Source of the DNA: Cinnamomum chago | Taxonomy: Eukaryota; Streptophyta; Magnoliopsida; Laurales; Lauraceae | Reading direction: 5' to 3' | Assembly: GCA_038049695.1 (NCBI GenBank) | Contig: CP142455.1 | Coordinates: 32,029,501-32,093,500, forward strand | DNA: 64,000 nt | Shown: positions 46,106 to 57,659 of the stretch, piece by piece | Numbering within the stretch: position 1 is the first letter of the stretch | Layout: the number at the start of each line of letters is the position of its first letter | Translations under genes and position numbers: made by a program | The notes under the pieces: model-generated | The model's input: only the letters and a program-made list of their open reading frames with translations | Told to the model about the DNA's origin: nothing | Database searches by the model: none

Positions 46106-47312
46106 CTACGTTGCCTGCTGCCTTGGCCTCCTCGTGTGTAAGCGCAAATGCCTGCCCTGCGGCCTAGGGTCTCTGCGGCTGCCGCTGCTGTCCATGGGTT
46201 CTCTGGTGTCGTCCCCGCTGGTAGTGCTGACCTCTGGCATGCTGGGGTCCGTGATACTGCTGCCGCTGTGGTGGCTGGGGTGCTGGTACAATCTGACGGA
46301 TTGGCTGAGCAGCTGGAGCTCTAGGAGGTGCCAGAAACTGAAGCATAAGCGGTTGTCCTCCTCAAAATGGACATGCTCTAGAAAGGTGCCCTGGCTCGCC
46401 ACAGGCAAAACATATGACAGGCTAACGATACTGCTGTCGCTGATGATGAAACTGCCTCAAATGGCATGCCGACCTCTGTCTCTAGAACTGTTGCTGCGAT
46501 CGGATCATGGGCTGCTGTCTAGCCGGAGCGGACCGAATCTGTTTCTGCTGCTGCATGGCCTCTACACGCTGGAGATGCTCCTCGGCCCAATAGGCCTTCC
46601 TCACAGCCTCCTCATAGGTAGGATAGTCGATGCATGCCATGTGAAGCTGGATGTCGTCTCTCAACCCATCAACGAAACGTCGGATCCTCTCAGACTCTGG
46701 AGAAATCAAAGCCTCAGCAAAACGAAAGAGTTGGGTGAAGCGGAGCTCATACTGATATACTGTCATATCCCCCTGGATGAGAGTCTGGAACTCCCTGAGC
46801 TTCTGATCTCTGATGTGTGCAGGAATGAACTTTCGAAGGAAGTTTGATCTGAAAGCTGTCCAAGCGATCTCATCACCAATCCCCTCATAAGGACGCTGAA
46901 CGGTCCTCCACCAATCCTCTGCAACTCCTCTGAACAAATAGGATGCTAACTGGACTCTCTGCCGGCCGGTGCACTCGAAGACTCGAAAAATCTTCTCCAT
47001 CTGCACTATCCAATCATCATCACCTAGTGGGTCCTCCGTGCCAGAAAACTCCGGTGGTCCCCTTTTGAGGAAATGCTAGAAAATAATGTTCGGGTTTGCC
47101 TCCCGAATAGGTGCGTCTACTGGACTGGGCTGCGCCACCCTTTCGATGATGTCTAAGACCTACACTTGGAATTGTGCAAAGTCCTCTGCCTGCTGCTGGT
47201 GAGCTGTAGCCTGAGCCTCCTGTGAGACCAGGAAGGCCTGGAGATACTATTAGAATCGGCGCTCTTAGTCGGGCTGTCCGCCGACTGCTGGTGGGGCATC
47301 ATCTCCCGACAT
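46106..47312 (-). pseudogene. gag: Ty3 gag with CCHC zinc knuckle (interrupted)
   Basis: It starts MSGDDAPPAVGGQPD at 47312. TAA and TAG stops follow near 47265, 47250 and 47080. The retrotransposon gag core is intact from about 47006 (EKIFRVFECTG, YLFRGVAEDWW, FLRKFIPAHIRDQK). A stop at 46482 precedes a zinc knuckle CFACGEPGHLSRAC (about 46410-46369, spacing C-X2-C-X4-H-X4-C), then a stop and a Q/P-rich segment. Gag proteins pack element RNA into particles; this copy cannot give full-length Gag. Confidence 0.9.
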
Positions 47313-47456
47313 CTGTCAAAAGAAGGGAATTGTATCAGTTTGAGTCCAACACTTAGGACTACGCTGGTTTTACCCAATCCATCGTCCTTACATGAATTCC
47401 GACACTGAAATCCTCACTACGTCCTAAAGTTTCTAGTGTGTTTTATTTCCTAGAGA

Positions 47457-47476
47457 CTTGCTCACTCTGATACAAA
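47457..47476 (-). other. Primer-binding site (initiator Met tRNA)
   Basis: The minus strand reads TTGTATCAGAGTGAG just after the 5' LTR, close to the TGGTATCAGAGC complement of initiator tRNA-Met, with mismatches consistent with decay. Confidence 0.8.
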
Positions 47477-49220
47477 AAATTATAACGCCCCAATTCCGGA
47501 TACCGAGATAACCGTCAAGATACCCGAATTTGGCGCGCTACTTCCCGAAAAATCCGAGAACTTCCAAGATCGTAGGTTCGCAGTGAGGTCCAATTTAAAA
47601 CTTTTTAAACAATATAAGATCAACGGTTAATAATGCATAAGCATGTGAAACAATAGCGGAAGCAATGAAACAATATCACATATCTATGTCAAATATAGCA
47701 GGGGCTGAAATCCAGCTTAAAGTATTAACGTTGTGAAAATCAAAGGTTTATTACAAATTCTGATAGTTACCCTGCTCACTACACAAATCACTCAAAAACT
47801 CAAACAAATAAAAGAACTCTTACACCCCAGGTGACGGTTCTCCAACTTCCAACTCGACCTCTTGGTCAGCTGGTCCCCATCCGTAATCTCTTGCTACGGG
47901 TGCCTCAACTAGCGCGGGCGCGCCGTCCTCGTAATTGGGGTCGAAACCTAAGCACAAAAAATGGATCAAATATAAAGATCGGGCAAGTCACAGTATACAA
48001 GTAACATAGGATATATGTATCAAAAGAGTAAAGACAATTATATAGTTAAAGAGAATATCAAGATACATGATCTAGGCAGTTAAGCAAGATAAGTATTTGA
48101 ATTCAAGATAAACATAATATCTAATATAACACAATATGACACATACACACGAGCTGGGTACTGCAGGATATTATGCCGCGGCCCTCCCATATTGACACAG
48201 TTGCAGCGGGGAATCTCACAAGTTCTAGGGAATAACGAGCCTCGCAAATCATACTCAACAGTCTCACCACACTCATCACTCGGGAGACTGGACTCTGTAT
48301 CACACCGTCCGTCTAAAACACAACTCATCATGATAGCTCACTCAACACTCATAAATAGCTCCTACCAGTGATGATCAGTCCAAAGGCTGAGCTTAAGACA
48401 ACTGAGTGAATGTCTATGCCGACTCAAGGAAACAATGAAGGTCTGTGTCTGTCTAAGCTTTGCCTTGCGTGGCCAAGGTCCAAACAAAGTCTCTAAGAGA
48501 CCCAAGTATTAATTCAGTCCATGGATTACAATTCAAGTCCAACTCCAGTCATTGGATCCATACCAAGGCCCATCAAACACGAGGCCTGGTCTAAAACAGT
48601 CCAAACGAGGTAACAAGTCCATAATCAGTTCATTCTCATCCATAATGAGTTATAAGTCCAAAATAATTCACCTCTCCAATCTATGGTATCATACATCCAT
48701 ACATAGGCTATAGAAGGCCCGCCTAGCCACATACACGGGTCAATGTTCACCCAATCACATCACTAGATCACCTCTAAGTAGTCCTAGGTTCAGGTCATCC
48801 ATTCTCCATTTAATTAACAGTTATAAGCTATAATACGGACATAAGAGTGACAATGATACGATAAGTGAAGTAAGAACTCCAAGTACAAGAATTAACGGGA
48901 AATAACAATAATCCAACCTAGGTAATGAACCACATTCAGGTTCATGTCCATCTCAGGTAATTTGACCTCAAAATGGAGTCTCAGATGCCAATGGATACAG
49001 TGTTTGGTGCTCCAGAAGTTACGGGCATCATTGACAACGTCTAAGGATCGAATCATCTTAGAATATACAACCAAGACCCTACTTAGTAGTCCCCACGAGT
49101 CAAAGTTGATCCACACCATTGACTCGGGCTTAACACATCAATAATGGTCCATTTGGATGGTCAATGGGCCCCACAAATGATCACAACCTCAGAATACTGA
49201 AAACTGGAAAATCACTAAAT

Positions 49221-49735
49221 TCAGTGTCCTCGGTCGACTTGGCATAGGACTCGGTCGACCGAGTACACTGGTTTGTCAAGATGTTGACTCCCAGGCCAAC
49301 CTCTACGTAGTGTGCTCGGTCGACCTCCTGGCCTGCTCGATCGACTGAGTACTCTGGGAAAAAATCGGGTCATGCACCTGGAAGGCATGATCTGATCTCA
49401 GGAAATCTCTGTGTATCCGGTCGATCTCCTGGCCTGGTCGGCCGACCGCATACACAGAAATCTTGGAAAGAATGATGTCTCAGCTCTCAGCATTTCTATT
49501 GTAAATCCTGTGTTGTCGGTTGACCGAGAACAGGGTTCGGCCTACTGAGAACACAGAGTTTTGCGTCTGAGAGAAAGTCCAGCTCGTTAGTTATTTCCTG
49601 AAAATCCTGTGTGCTCGGGCGACCTGGGACAGGGTCCGATCAACTGCGCACACTGAACCTGTAATTTCTACAGAACCTTAACTAGGGCTTGATTTTCTGG
49701 AATTTCAGTGTGCTCGGTCGACCGGGTACACGTAC
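49221..49735. repeat. Palindrome array in the 5' LTR, last pair collapsed
   Basis: Same array as 41040-41571, but the final unit is a single GCTCGGTCGACCGGGTACAC. The other copy has two palindromes 20 bp apart there, so one was lost by deletion between repeats. Confidence 0.8.
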
Positions 49736-50020
49736 CTGGTAACAATTCTAGAAATCTGGATTTTCTTCCCCTTCAATCCAATTTCCATCAAAACCAACCC
49801 AGTCTCGTCCAATCATCATAAGACCATTATAAAACACGAAATACATTCAACCATCCATCCTTGGGCCATTGATCTTCCAAATGAGATCAACCCATCCATC
49901 AATGGTCATAAATCCATGAAAACATGCTCAAAAATAGATCTAAGCATATGAACATCAATTGAATTGAAATTACAGAATCAATGTGAAGGAAAACATACAT
50001 TTTATGCAAAATAAGTATAT

Positions 50021-50036
50021 TGCACTTGCCTTAATC
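50021..50036 (-). promoter_or_regulatory. GC-type splice donor motif in the 5' LTR
   Basis: TTAAG|GCAAGTGC on the minus strand, intron base 1 at 50029. The partner acceptor TTAG is at 47948-47949, giving a predicted intron of about 2.08 kb in the element's 5' leader. Confidence 0.45.
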
Positions 50037-50466
50037 AAATTGCAAGAAGGTGGAGGGAGAAAAGAGAGATCCAAGCTATAAAATGCAATCCAAAGCTCCT
50101 AAGTCTCCAATCACACAAACAAGTCCCAAAACCATATCTAAAGAGATCTCTAATTGCTACTCCCACATCCACAAGAGAATTGCAATAAGGAAAGGAAATC
50201 TAGAGAGAGAAAGAGAGAAATCTAAGGAAGTAGAACTAGATGATGAAAAGTACCTTGATTAGAAGAGGGAGAGAAGATTAGCAAGATAGAGAGATCCTTA
50301 TAAGATAGATGATGGCTGTAGCTTGTAGTAGTATGTAGTCTTCTTCTCCTTGCTAGGATTCTAGATCTAAGGTTTTAGAGAGAGAGAGAGAGAAGTGATG
50401 GGAGAATTGGAGGGAAATGAGAGGGGAAATTTTAGCTAAAGTATGGGATGGAATGAGTGTAGTATG

Positions 50467-50474
50467 TATATATA
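50467..50474 (-). promoter_or_regulatory. TATA box of the Ty3 element (5' LTR)
   Basis: TATATATA in the context AGCTATATATACATAC (minus strand), followed by a pyrimidine-rich leader. A plausible pol II start for the element. Confidence 0.5.
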
Positions 50475-50817
50475 GCTTGGGGTTTAGGCTAGGTATAAGA
50501 ATATCCTTTTAGTTAATATGGGATTAGGGCTAGGGTCATGGGTAGTTTGGTCTTTAGGTAGGATTCTAGAAGCTTCTCAAGTGGAATAACCCCTATAGTA
50601 AATACTAATCACTAGCTAGGGCCTCTAACCAACTAACTAATTCAAAATTATAAAAGACACCCTATAAACTCTATAAATTACAACAAAGCCTAATTAGGAA
50701 AAGTACCTATCTACCCTTACTAATCCCTATTAATTAGTATAATTAGCTACTATAGGCTATAAAATAGTATTCAAATTCAAAAGTGAGGGTCTACAAGGGG
50801 TGGGGCCTCACACCAAG

Positions 50818-52428
50818 CACTAACTCCGTTTGCATTGGATGATATTGTTTAATTAGTTACACCTAATTTCTATCTTTTTTTGCTCTTGACAATCAATGTG
50901 GAATGATTATGGAATGACATTATATCAGGTTAATGCACAGTTCATTTCAATGATCGGTTAGTGGTGACATAAGTTAGAAGACCTAATGGCACTCGAAGAA
51001 AATTTTGGGTAGCTCTATTCATAAACCTTCATTTACCTTCCACCACTCCTTATAATGACATAGAACATTAAAGATAAATGATGAAAGCATCCAATAGCAC
51101 TCAAAGGCATTGCAATAGTTAATTCCAGCATAGTAATTGAGATATCTCACGAGTAAGTTGATATTGTGTTAGATCCCTCTGAGTTAAACACACGGAGAAA
51201 AAAAAGGCAATAACACTGAAGATGGAATTCATGAATGATACAACTTTGCAACATTATCCAACAGATGATCGTTGAATTCAAGAGAACTCACAGGCAAAAA
51301 CATAGTTTAGGACTCTGTTCTTTTTGCTCGGTTAAGTTTAGGATTATGTTAAACACAATGAAATTGAAGTCAAGCCTTATATTAGTTGAATAATATGACT
51401 GTCTTATGCTACCTGCATTTATAAACGCTGTAGCTTTAACACCTATGAGTTAAACTCAGCAACTAAACATTTTTATCTCTATTTTTTCTATTCAAATGTC
51501 TCCTATTCTTGTGGCGAATGAATTAACTTTCTAACAAGGTTTTTTTGCTATTCTTACTTCCAAAAAATTGGATTGTTTATGTAAGATTTCTGTTCGTTTT
51601 TTTAATCTATATGATCTTGGTTTCTTTTCTTGGAATGGTTACCTTCCATTTAATTTCACATATGTTGCAGCATATGTATATTTCTCGGTAAATTTACAAT
51701 ATTTATATTTCTTTTATTAGTAAGTTTGATGTTGTTTTTTTATGGATTGGTTGTTTTTTGAAATGCAATATGTTTTTTTCACTGACTGTATGCTTTGTAG
51801 GATGAAAGCCAATGGCATATGGAGACAATGATTACCGCAAAACTGCAAATTTGAAGGGCTAATGTTGGGCACTTTCTAATTTCTTTTGATCATCATTTTG
51901 TAATAGCTTGGATGGTAGGATTTCTACAAGGCTTATACGTATAACTTTAACTTTATATTTTGTAAAGATACGGTTTCTACAAGGCTTGTATGTTTAACTT
52001 TTACTTCATATTTTGTATAGAATTGGTGCGTACATATTTAGTGATGCAATACTTTCAATGTGAAACTTTTCTTTCACTACCTATAGGTCACCAATATCTG
52101 TTTCATATAGCTCACCAGTTCCTCTGCGTGAAAAATCCATTAATCCAATTAGTTTATATGCATAATTCTTCTTCTCTCCTAGACTTGTATCAGAACATGA
52201 AAGAACTCATTTTCAATCCCTTTCTATAGGTAATTTTCCACCTTTAATGTTATTCCTTATTCAAAATTCTGCCTTTTTGAAATCTTGCAATGATGTTTCC
52301 CTTAGTTTCAACTCAATTCTTTGTTTTATTGAATCCAAGTTCAAATGAATCTATGAGCATGGAGATTATGTCATGAGAATGAAATTGTAAATGTGTTTTG
52401 CAAAAAACCTGTATATTCTCCCTTTTAG
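50818..52428. other. Intergenic or intronic, nothing firmly recognised
   Basis: AT-rich. Contains the second copy of the 77-bp direct repeat (51304-51380). If the myosin-like gene was ever complete, its 5' part could have been here, but I recognise no earlier exon. Confidence 0.35.
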
Positions 52429-53080
52429 ATCTTCCACTTTGCACTCAATGAGATATACGTATGTCTCTTACCTGAATAACAATATATATTCATATTGTTT
52501 ATGGGAAAGAATTGAGATTGAATTAAAGTTTCTCACTTTTAATAGACATATATTGGGAATATTCTAATGGCGGTAAATCCTTTTACAAGGCTGCCCCATT
52601 TGCATGACATTCACTTGATGAAATACAAAGGAGCTCCCCTTGGAGATCTTAGTCCTCATCTATTTGCTGTTGTTGATACTTGCTATAGGTACATTTGTTA
52701 GGAATTTTCTAGATTGCAATTTGATGGATGCATTATCATTCTAGCATCATTTGTTTTACATACATATGCATTGATTTAAGAAATCTTGAAATCTTGTTTT
52801 ATTCATGCATTGTTTTTAAGAGTTGTAAAAGTTTTGATTTATGCATGATTTGTTTTTAAATCTTGGATGCATTTGATTTGAAAAGAGTTTTAGAAAATCA
52901 AGCTAGCCTATGAGTTTTAAATCTTTCAAAATCTTTTTAGGTTTTTTATGTCATGTTTTAAAAACCATTAGAATCTTTAAAACATGTTTTCCAAGCTTGA
53001 TTTAGTGGCCAAAAGGTCCCCCAAAGCTAAACCTTCAAATTTGCAAAAGTTGCATTTTTTGTCAAAGGGAGGCTGTCCCG

Positions 53081-53243
53081 GCAGTGTCGCCGGTCGACCG
53101 AGAGGCAGGTCTCGGTCGACCGAGACAACTGGAGGTAAAACCTGCAGTTTCTGAACTGAAACCTCCAACGGTCAGAAATCTGACCGTTGTGCCTTCCCGG
53201 TCGACCGAGGCATGTTTGCCGGTCGACCGAGGACTAGCCGTTG
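53081..53243. repeat. Two pairs of GGTCGACC palindromes in the Copia-type LTR
   Basis: CCGGTCGACCGAGAGGC with CTCGGTCGACCGAGAC, then CCCGGTCGACCGAGG with CCGGTCGACCGAGG. Each pair is 8-11 bp apart. Confidence 0.9.
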
Positions 53244-53426
53244 GCAACTTTTTGCTATAAATATGAGTTCTTTCCCTTGCCAAAAGTTGGGAATTTTTAA
53301 CCCCTCCTTGAGAGGATTTGAGGCATATCAAAAGGGAAAAGAACCAAGGGATGAAGGGGATGTTTAGGAAAGCTAAAGCTTGGATTAATGAAGTTAAACC
53401 GACCAAGTAGGCTCTTCCTTCCTTAA

Positions 53427-54021
53427 TCATATGTTTTCATGCTTTGTTTATTTTTGGTAAATCATTTCTAGCATGTTAAACTATGTTTGTGTTGTGTCCT
53501 TAACATATTTTATGTTTTGAGTTGATTTATTGTTTTGGATACAACATCACATGATTCAATCCAAGTAGTACTTAACTTTGGTAAATCTAAGTAGATCATG
53601 TTAATGAAAGAACTTTGGTAAATCATATGTAACATGATCCATATACTTGGTTGAATCTTTGATTGTTGTTTTCCATCATAAGAACATCTCTCTCAAAACT
53701 AACTTATGTTTTGGATTCAACTTCTTTACAAATCATATGTTTTCATGTTTTGTTTTATCATTGGTAAATCTTAGTAACATGTTAACCTATGATGTGTTGT
53801 ATCCTTAGCATGTGTTATATTTTGAATAGATCTATTGTTTTGGATACATCACCATTGATTCATCGAAGTAGTACTTTATCTTTGGTAAATCTAAGTAGAT
53901 CATGTTAATGAAATATGTAACATGATTCATATACTTTGTTGAATCATTGGTTGTTGTTTTTCCATCATAAGAAAATCTCTTTCAAATATATCTTATGTTT
54001 TGGATTCAACATCTTTGCAAA
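53427..54021. repeat. Tandem duplication of about 300 bp in the Copia-type LTR
   Basis: TCATATGTTTTCATG starts at 53427 and 53733. Both units share GTAAATCTAAGTAGATCATG and TTATGTTTTGGATTCAAC, with indels (306 and 289 bp). Confidence 0.88.
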
Positions 54022-54537
54022 TCATATGTGTATTATTGTTTTAATGTTTCACAACTTGCCTTACTTTGATAGGTATATCATTTTCAAGTTGTATTTATAA
54101 TTACATATGATTTGTCCCCTCTTTTCAATCAAATCTATTTTCATGTTTTATGAGCTACATTGATGATTTGATTGACATCCCTATGCATCACATGTTTAGA
54201 GCTAATCCATTTCATACAACTTGTGTAACTTTGATATCATTAACAAGTTGTTACTTTTAACATGTGATTGCATTACTTCCTCAATCATAAATGTTTTATG
54301 TGCTAAAACTTTCAAAAGCATTAGGCTTACATTTATGAGCTTTCATTTTCAAAATGATTGAGGACCACACACACACACTTCATATACTTTCATCTTTGCA
54401 TTCATAGTGTGAGTGTGTATTTGTTTTACACTTCCATATCCGCCTTTTTAAGAGGCATTGTAATGAGCTAAATTTGTATCTCCATCAAGTGTATTAAAGA
54501 CACTAACTTAGTGAGATAACCAACCTTGTGGTTGAAG

Positions 54538-54676
54538 AGGTTATTGCTTAGCCTATAAAAGCATAATGGATAGGTTGATGTTAAGCCTTGAAAAACATCA
54601 ATGTAAAGGTTATTGCTAAGCCTTGGAAAGCATATTGTAAAGGTTATTGCTTAGCCTATTGAAAAGCATAAATAGT
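54538..54676. repeat. Short tandem repeats AGGTTATTGCTTAGCC
   Basis: AGGTTATTGCTTAGCCTA near 54538, AGGTTATTGCTAAGCCTTGG near 54606 and AGGTTATTGCTTAGCCTATT near 54642, with GTTAAGCCTTGAAAAACAT between. Confidence 0.75.
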
Positions 54677-55024
54677 GGAAATCCGGTGGGGTGTTGGTTC
54701 ACAAGCCGGTAGTGGATGTAGGCATTGAGGCCGAACCACTATAAATACTTGTGTGATGGTGATTGCTTTGTGGTGATTGTTTATATTAGCTTCCGCATAT
54801 TGTTTGATAATCATCACTTGTGACTAGTTTGTTTTAAAGAAGTTAAAATTGTTAAAATTGGTCATAAAAGAAGCTCACCCTATTCACCCCCCCTCTAGGG
54901 TTCGGATCCCCATGGACTTACAACATTCTGTGGATATTTAGATTCCAAACATCAACCAGTCATAATGAAAGATACTTAACCAGTTTTGGGTTTGGTTCAT
55001 ATCAGGGCAATGACAAATAAGCAG

Positions 55025-57659
55025 GTAATATTTCTTCTCATAGCTTCACTTTTTCTCCGTATGAACTTTGTTCCTTACAAATAAGAATCTTGTGCATCAA
55101 TGGAAAATTTATTTCAAGTCAACTACAATTAGAGTATTTCTGCCGTTGGCAAACGCCATAGGTAATTTCCTTTCCACTTTGTAATTTTGTATATGTATGT
55201 ATATTAATTGATTAATTTATTCTTTATTCAGTGTCAAATTACTGCTAAATTAACGTGTTATTACTTATTCACTATGTTTGAAAGGATTACACCTTTATTC
55301 CTGATGCGGATACTTCTCTCTTGTATCATTGTCACAAGTATAGTTTCTACAATGACGTAAGTACATGGGTTCTCTTTTAGGGTCTGGCAAATGCCATAGG
55401 TAATATCCCTTTGCACTTTCATAAGTAAATGTCATAAATGAAGTCATATCCAAAACCATTGCAGTTCAGATAAGCTCATCCCTGTTCATTCCAAAATGTT
55501 TCAATACCGTCCTATCTCTTCTGTTTTGATAACAATAACTGCACCATGGTCTGATGAAATAGAAATTCCATACATGAGAGTCCCAGCTTCTCACATCAAA
55601 TCTTAAAGTAAAAATGAAAAATAATTATCAATCAGAATTCCATTTATATTTTAATGGAAAAATATCCCATGAAGATAATACAGGGCAAAGTTGGTAATAA
55701 ACATTAGTAACCAGACCATATTTATAAAAAAAATGAAATCCTTCTTCAGTTGAAACAATAAAAAACTAAAACCCATGAAAACCATCCTTTTCTTTATCTC
55801 TTTATTATAGCAAGAACCTTAATTTTAAAACTCTTTCTCAGTTCCAACCAAATGGCTATAATTTTAACCCAAAGATAAAAGATAAGGGGGAGAAAAACCC
55901 ATATTCAAACAATAGTAAAAGCCAGAAATCATGAAAACTCTCACCATGAGGAGTCCCAATCCAGAACCTCCATGAATAGAACCCAAGATCTAAGGAAAAA
56001 AAACCTAGATATAAACTAATGAAAAAGGATTCTAAGAATTTACAAAAACAATGAAAAATAATCAGAAAAAGAGGTTTGATTGTAGACATTTGTAGAAGAT
56101 TGAGAATTTATATAGATCAATAAGTTAATTGTGGAAACTGAATCAAGGGAAGATGGAAATGAATACACAACCATCATCTTCATCATTCAAATTCTAGGAA
56201 AGTTTAGCTAGAAAAAAAGGAGGAGGAAGAACCGGAGTTGAAAAGAGCATAAGGAACATCAATATCATTCTATTCAATCAGTGGATTAGGTGATATAGTC
56301 TGTTCTGGAGTTTGATACATTGATCAAAGGAACTACACTTCTCCATCCCCATTCACCTCAAAATATAATTCAACTTTGAACTTTCTATCAAATATTAAAA
56401 AAATCCTTGAGTCAATGCGATTTGGCGATCTTGATGAAGAATTTGAGGAAAAAACAAAGAGATTGTTCTATCCTGAATCTTTTAAAGTTCCTCACTTTTT
56501 ATAACTTATAACATTCATGATCCTTTCACGCTTTGTTTTTCCAAGTGTCATTTTAGTTTACTTTTTATTAATTTATTTGTGAAAGACACATGATGAGAAG
56601 CTCTGCATTGAAATTTTCATCTTGTTAGAGATAATATTTTTTGCTTTTATTGGAAGGTATTTATGTGTGTTCATGAAATGATTAAGATATTTTACTGATT
56701 TTAAAATGTAGGAATGATGAAGAAGATAAAAATAGTTGGAAGTAACTGGTGCGTGCTTTTCTTTCCTTCCTATTGAACATATATTTCTATTTGGAAATCT
56801 TTGCCAATGACCATGTCACCTTTTGCAAGTTATATGGACAATCTTGTATGGCAGTTGTTGGAAATGGATGCTTAATTTATTGAAAATGGTGATGATCTTG
56901 GTCCTATTTTTGGTAGATGGTACAAAAAAGATCAATGGTTGTTCTGGTACGGTGAAAGCTTCTTGTGCATGAATCATTGGAGTAGGCAGAGCCTGCTGTG
57001 CATTATCTTGATCCTTGATTTAGTCATAAATTCTGTTTGAGAATCTTTTGTAACTCTCATGTTGTCTTTTGCAAGTTTGATGACTGATCTTGCATGACAG
57101 TGAGTTTTTAGTGGTGATATGATTTTGGTTTTTCAATATTCATCAGATCCACCAAACGAGTCTTATCATTGATAATTATTAAAAAAACTGGAATAGAACA
57201 ATAACAATACATATATTTTGTTATAGATTTTTCTTTATTTGTATATAATAACAGACATAGGAATAGTTCATTTTCTACCATTTTTACGTTACCCCTGGTT
57301 CAAGAATCTTTCCATAGATTTCATAGACTGAATGAAATGAATGTACCAATCTACCCTCCCCCAATCAATAGCTATCTTGATTTTCAATTATTCATTGGAG
57401 CCAAATGTAAAATAAAATAAATTAGGTCTAGAGAATAATTTGTTTAGTATTGAATTTTCTTCTTTGTTATTAAGATCAGGATGGCAAGAGTCTTGAAGTT
57501 ACTACTTTTGTGTGCAGGAGGATTGATCTCACTTCAGATTCTTAAGGTTAGAAACTCTTCAACTACACCCCCTGTACATCTAAAATCTCTATTACAACAC
57601 ACCGCGAAACCAAAACTGACCTTTCCATAGCCACTTTGAATGCCACATCTATAAAGGAA
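55025..57659. other. Intergenic or decayed intronic DNA, nothing firmly recognised
   Basis: AT-rich. A segment GGCAAA(C/T)GCCATAGGTAAT occurs twice (about 55149 and 55387). A diverged direct repeat GATTTC...GAATGTACCAATC lies near 57299-57352 and 60356-60410. No further myosin exon was identified. Confidence 0.35.

Larger units (their letters stand above)
39299..50812 (-). mobile_element. Full-length Ty3/gypsy chromovirus-type retrotransposon, probably Tekay/Del clade
   Basis: 11,514 bp, bounded by a perfect 5-bp duplication CCAAG (39294-39298 and 50813-50817). LTRs are 39299-42690 (3' LTR) and 47481-50812 (5' LTR), roughly 95% alike by eye. Reading on the minus strand: 5' LTR, primer site GTATCAGAGTGAG, gag with zinc knuckle, protease, reverse transcriptase, RNase H, integrase, C-terminal chromodomain-like region, polypurine tract, 3' LTR. 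Domain order and the C-terminal region point to a chromovirus; very long LTRs fit Tekay/Del. Frameshifts, a small deletion and several stops make it non-autonomous. One end base of the 5' LTR has changed (TATAACG instead of TGTAACG). Confidence 0.96.
47481..50812 (-). repeat. 5' LTR of the Ty3 element
   Basis: 3332 bp. The end at 50812 reads CCTCACA and the inner end TATAACGCCCC, one change from TG. It holds the TATA box (50467-50474), the palindrome array, a GC-type donor and the acidic frame. Confidence 0.95.
52696..54922 (+). mobile_element. Solo LTR, Copia-type, 2227 bp
   Basis: Ends are TGTTAGGAATTTTCTAG and CCCATGGACTTACA, with a perfect duplication ACATT at 52691-52695 and 54923-54927. 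The tail contains CCTATTCACCCCCCTCTAGG, a string typical of LTRs of several plant Copia lineages; clade otherwise not assignable. No interior is left. Unlike the Ty3 LTRs in its ends and body, yet it contains the same paired GGTCGACC palindromes (53081-53243). Confidence 0.9.
52429..55024 (+). pseudogene. Plant myosin head fragment (class XI-like), split by a solo LTR
   Basis: Three pieces fit consecutive exons of a plant class XI myosin motor: 52429-52458 (ends ALNEIY|GT), 52546-52688 ([20 protein letters not shown]..., then [20 protein letters not shown]) and 55006-55024 (RAMTNKQ, after TTCATATCAG). Phases join correctly at CYR|A. These correspond to the region just before the ATP-binding P-loop. 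Two residues usual before YKGA are absent, the first piece is very short, and I find no P-loop GESGAGKT exon downstream. A 2.2-kb LTR sits 7 bp after the second exon's donor. Probably a decayed partial gene; an expressed remnant cannot be excluded. Confidence 0.72.

Noticed and set aside
46041..46847. 268-residue plus-strand ORF
   Set aside because: Antisense of the Ty3 gag region, which has clear gag and zinc-knuckle features on the minus strand.
55856..56089. 77-residue minus-strand ORF rich in F and L
   Set aside because: Hydrophobic bias comes from AT-rich sequence; no start context, neighbours or family.
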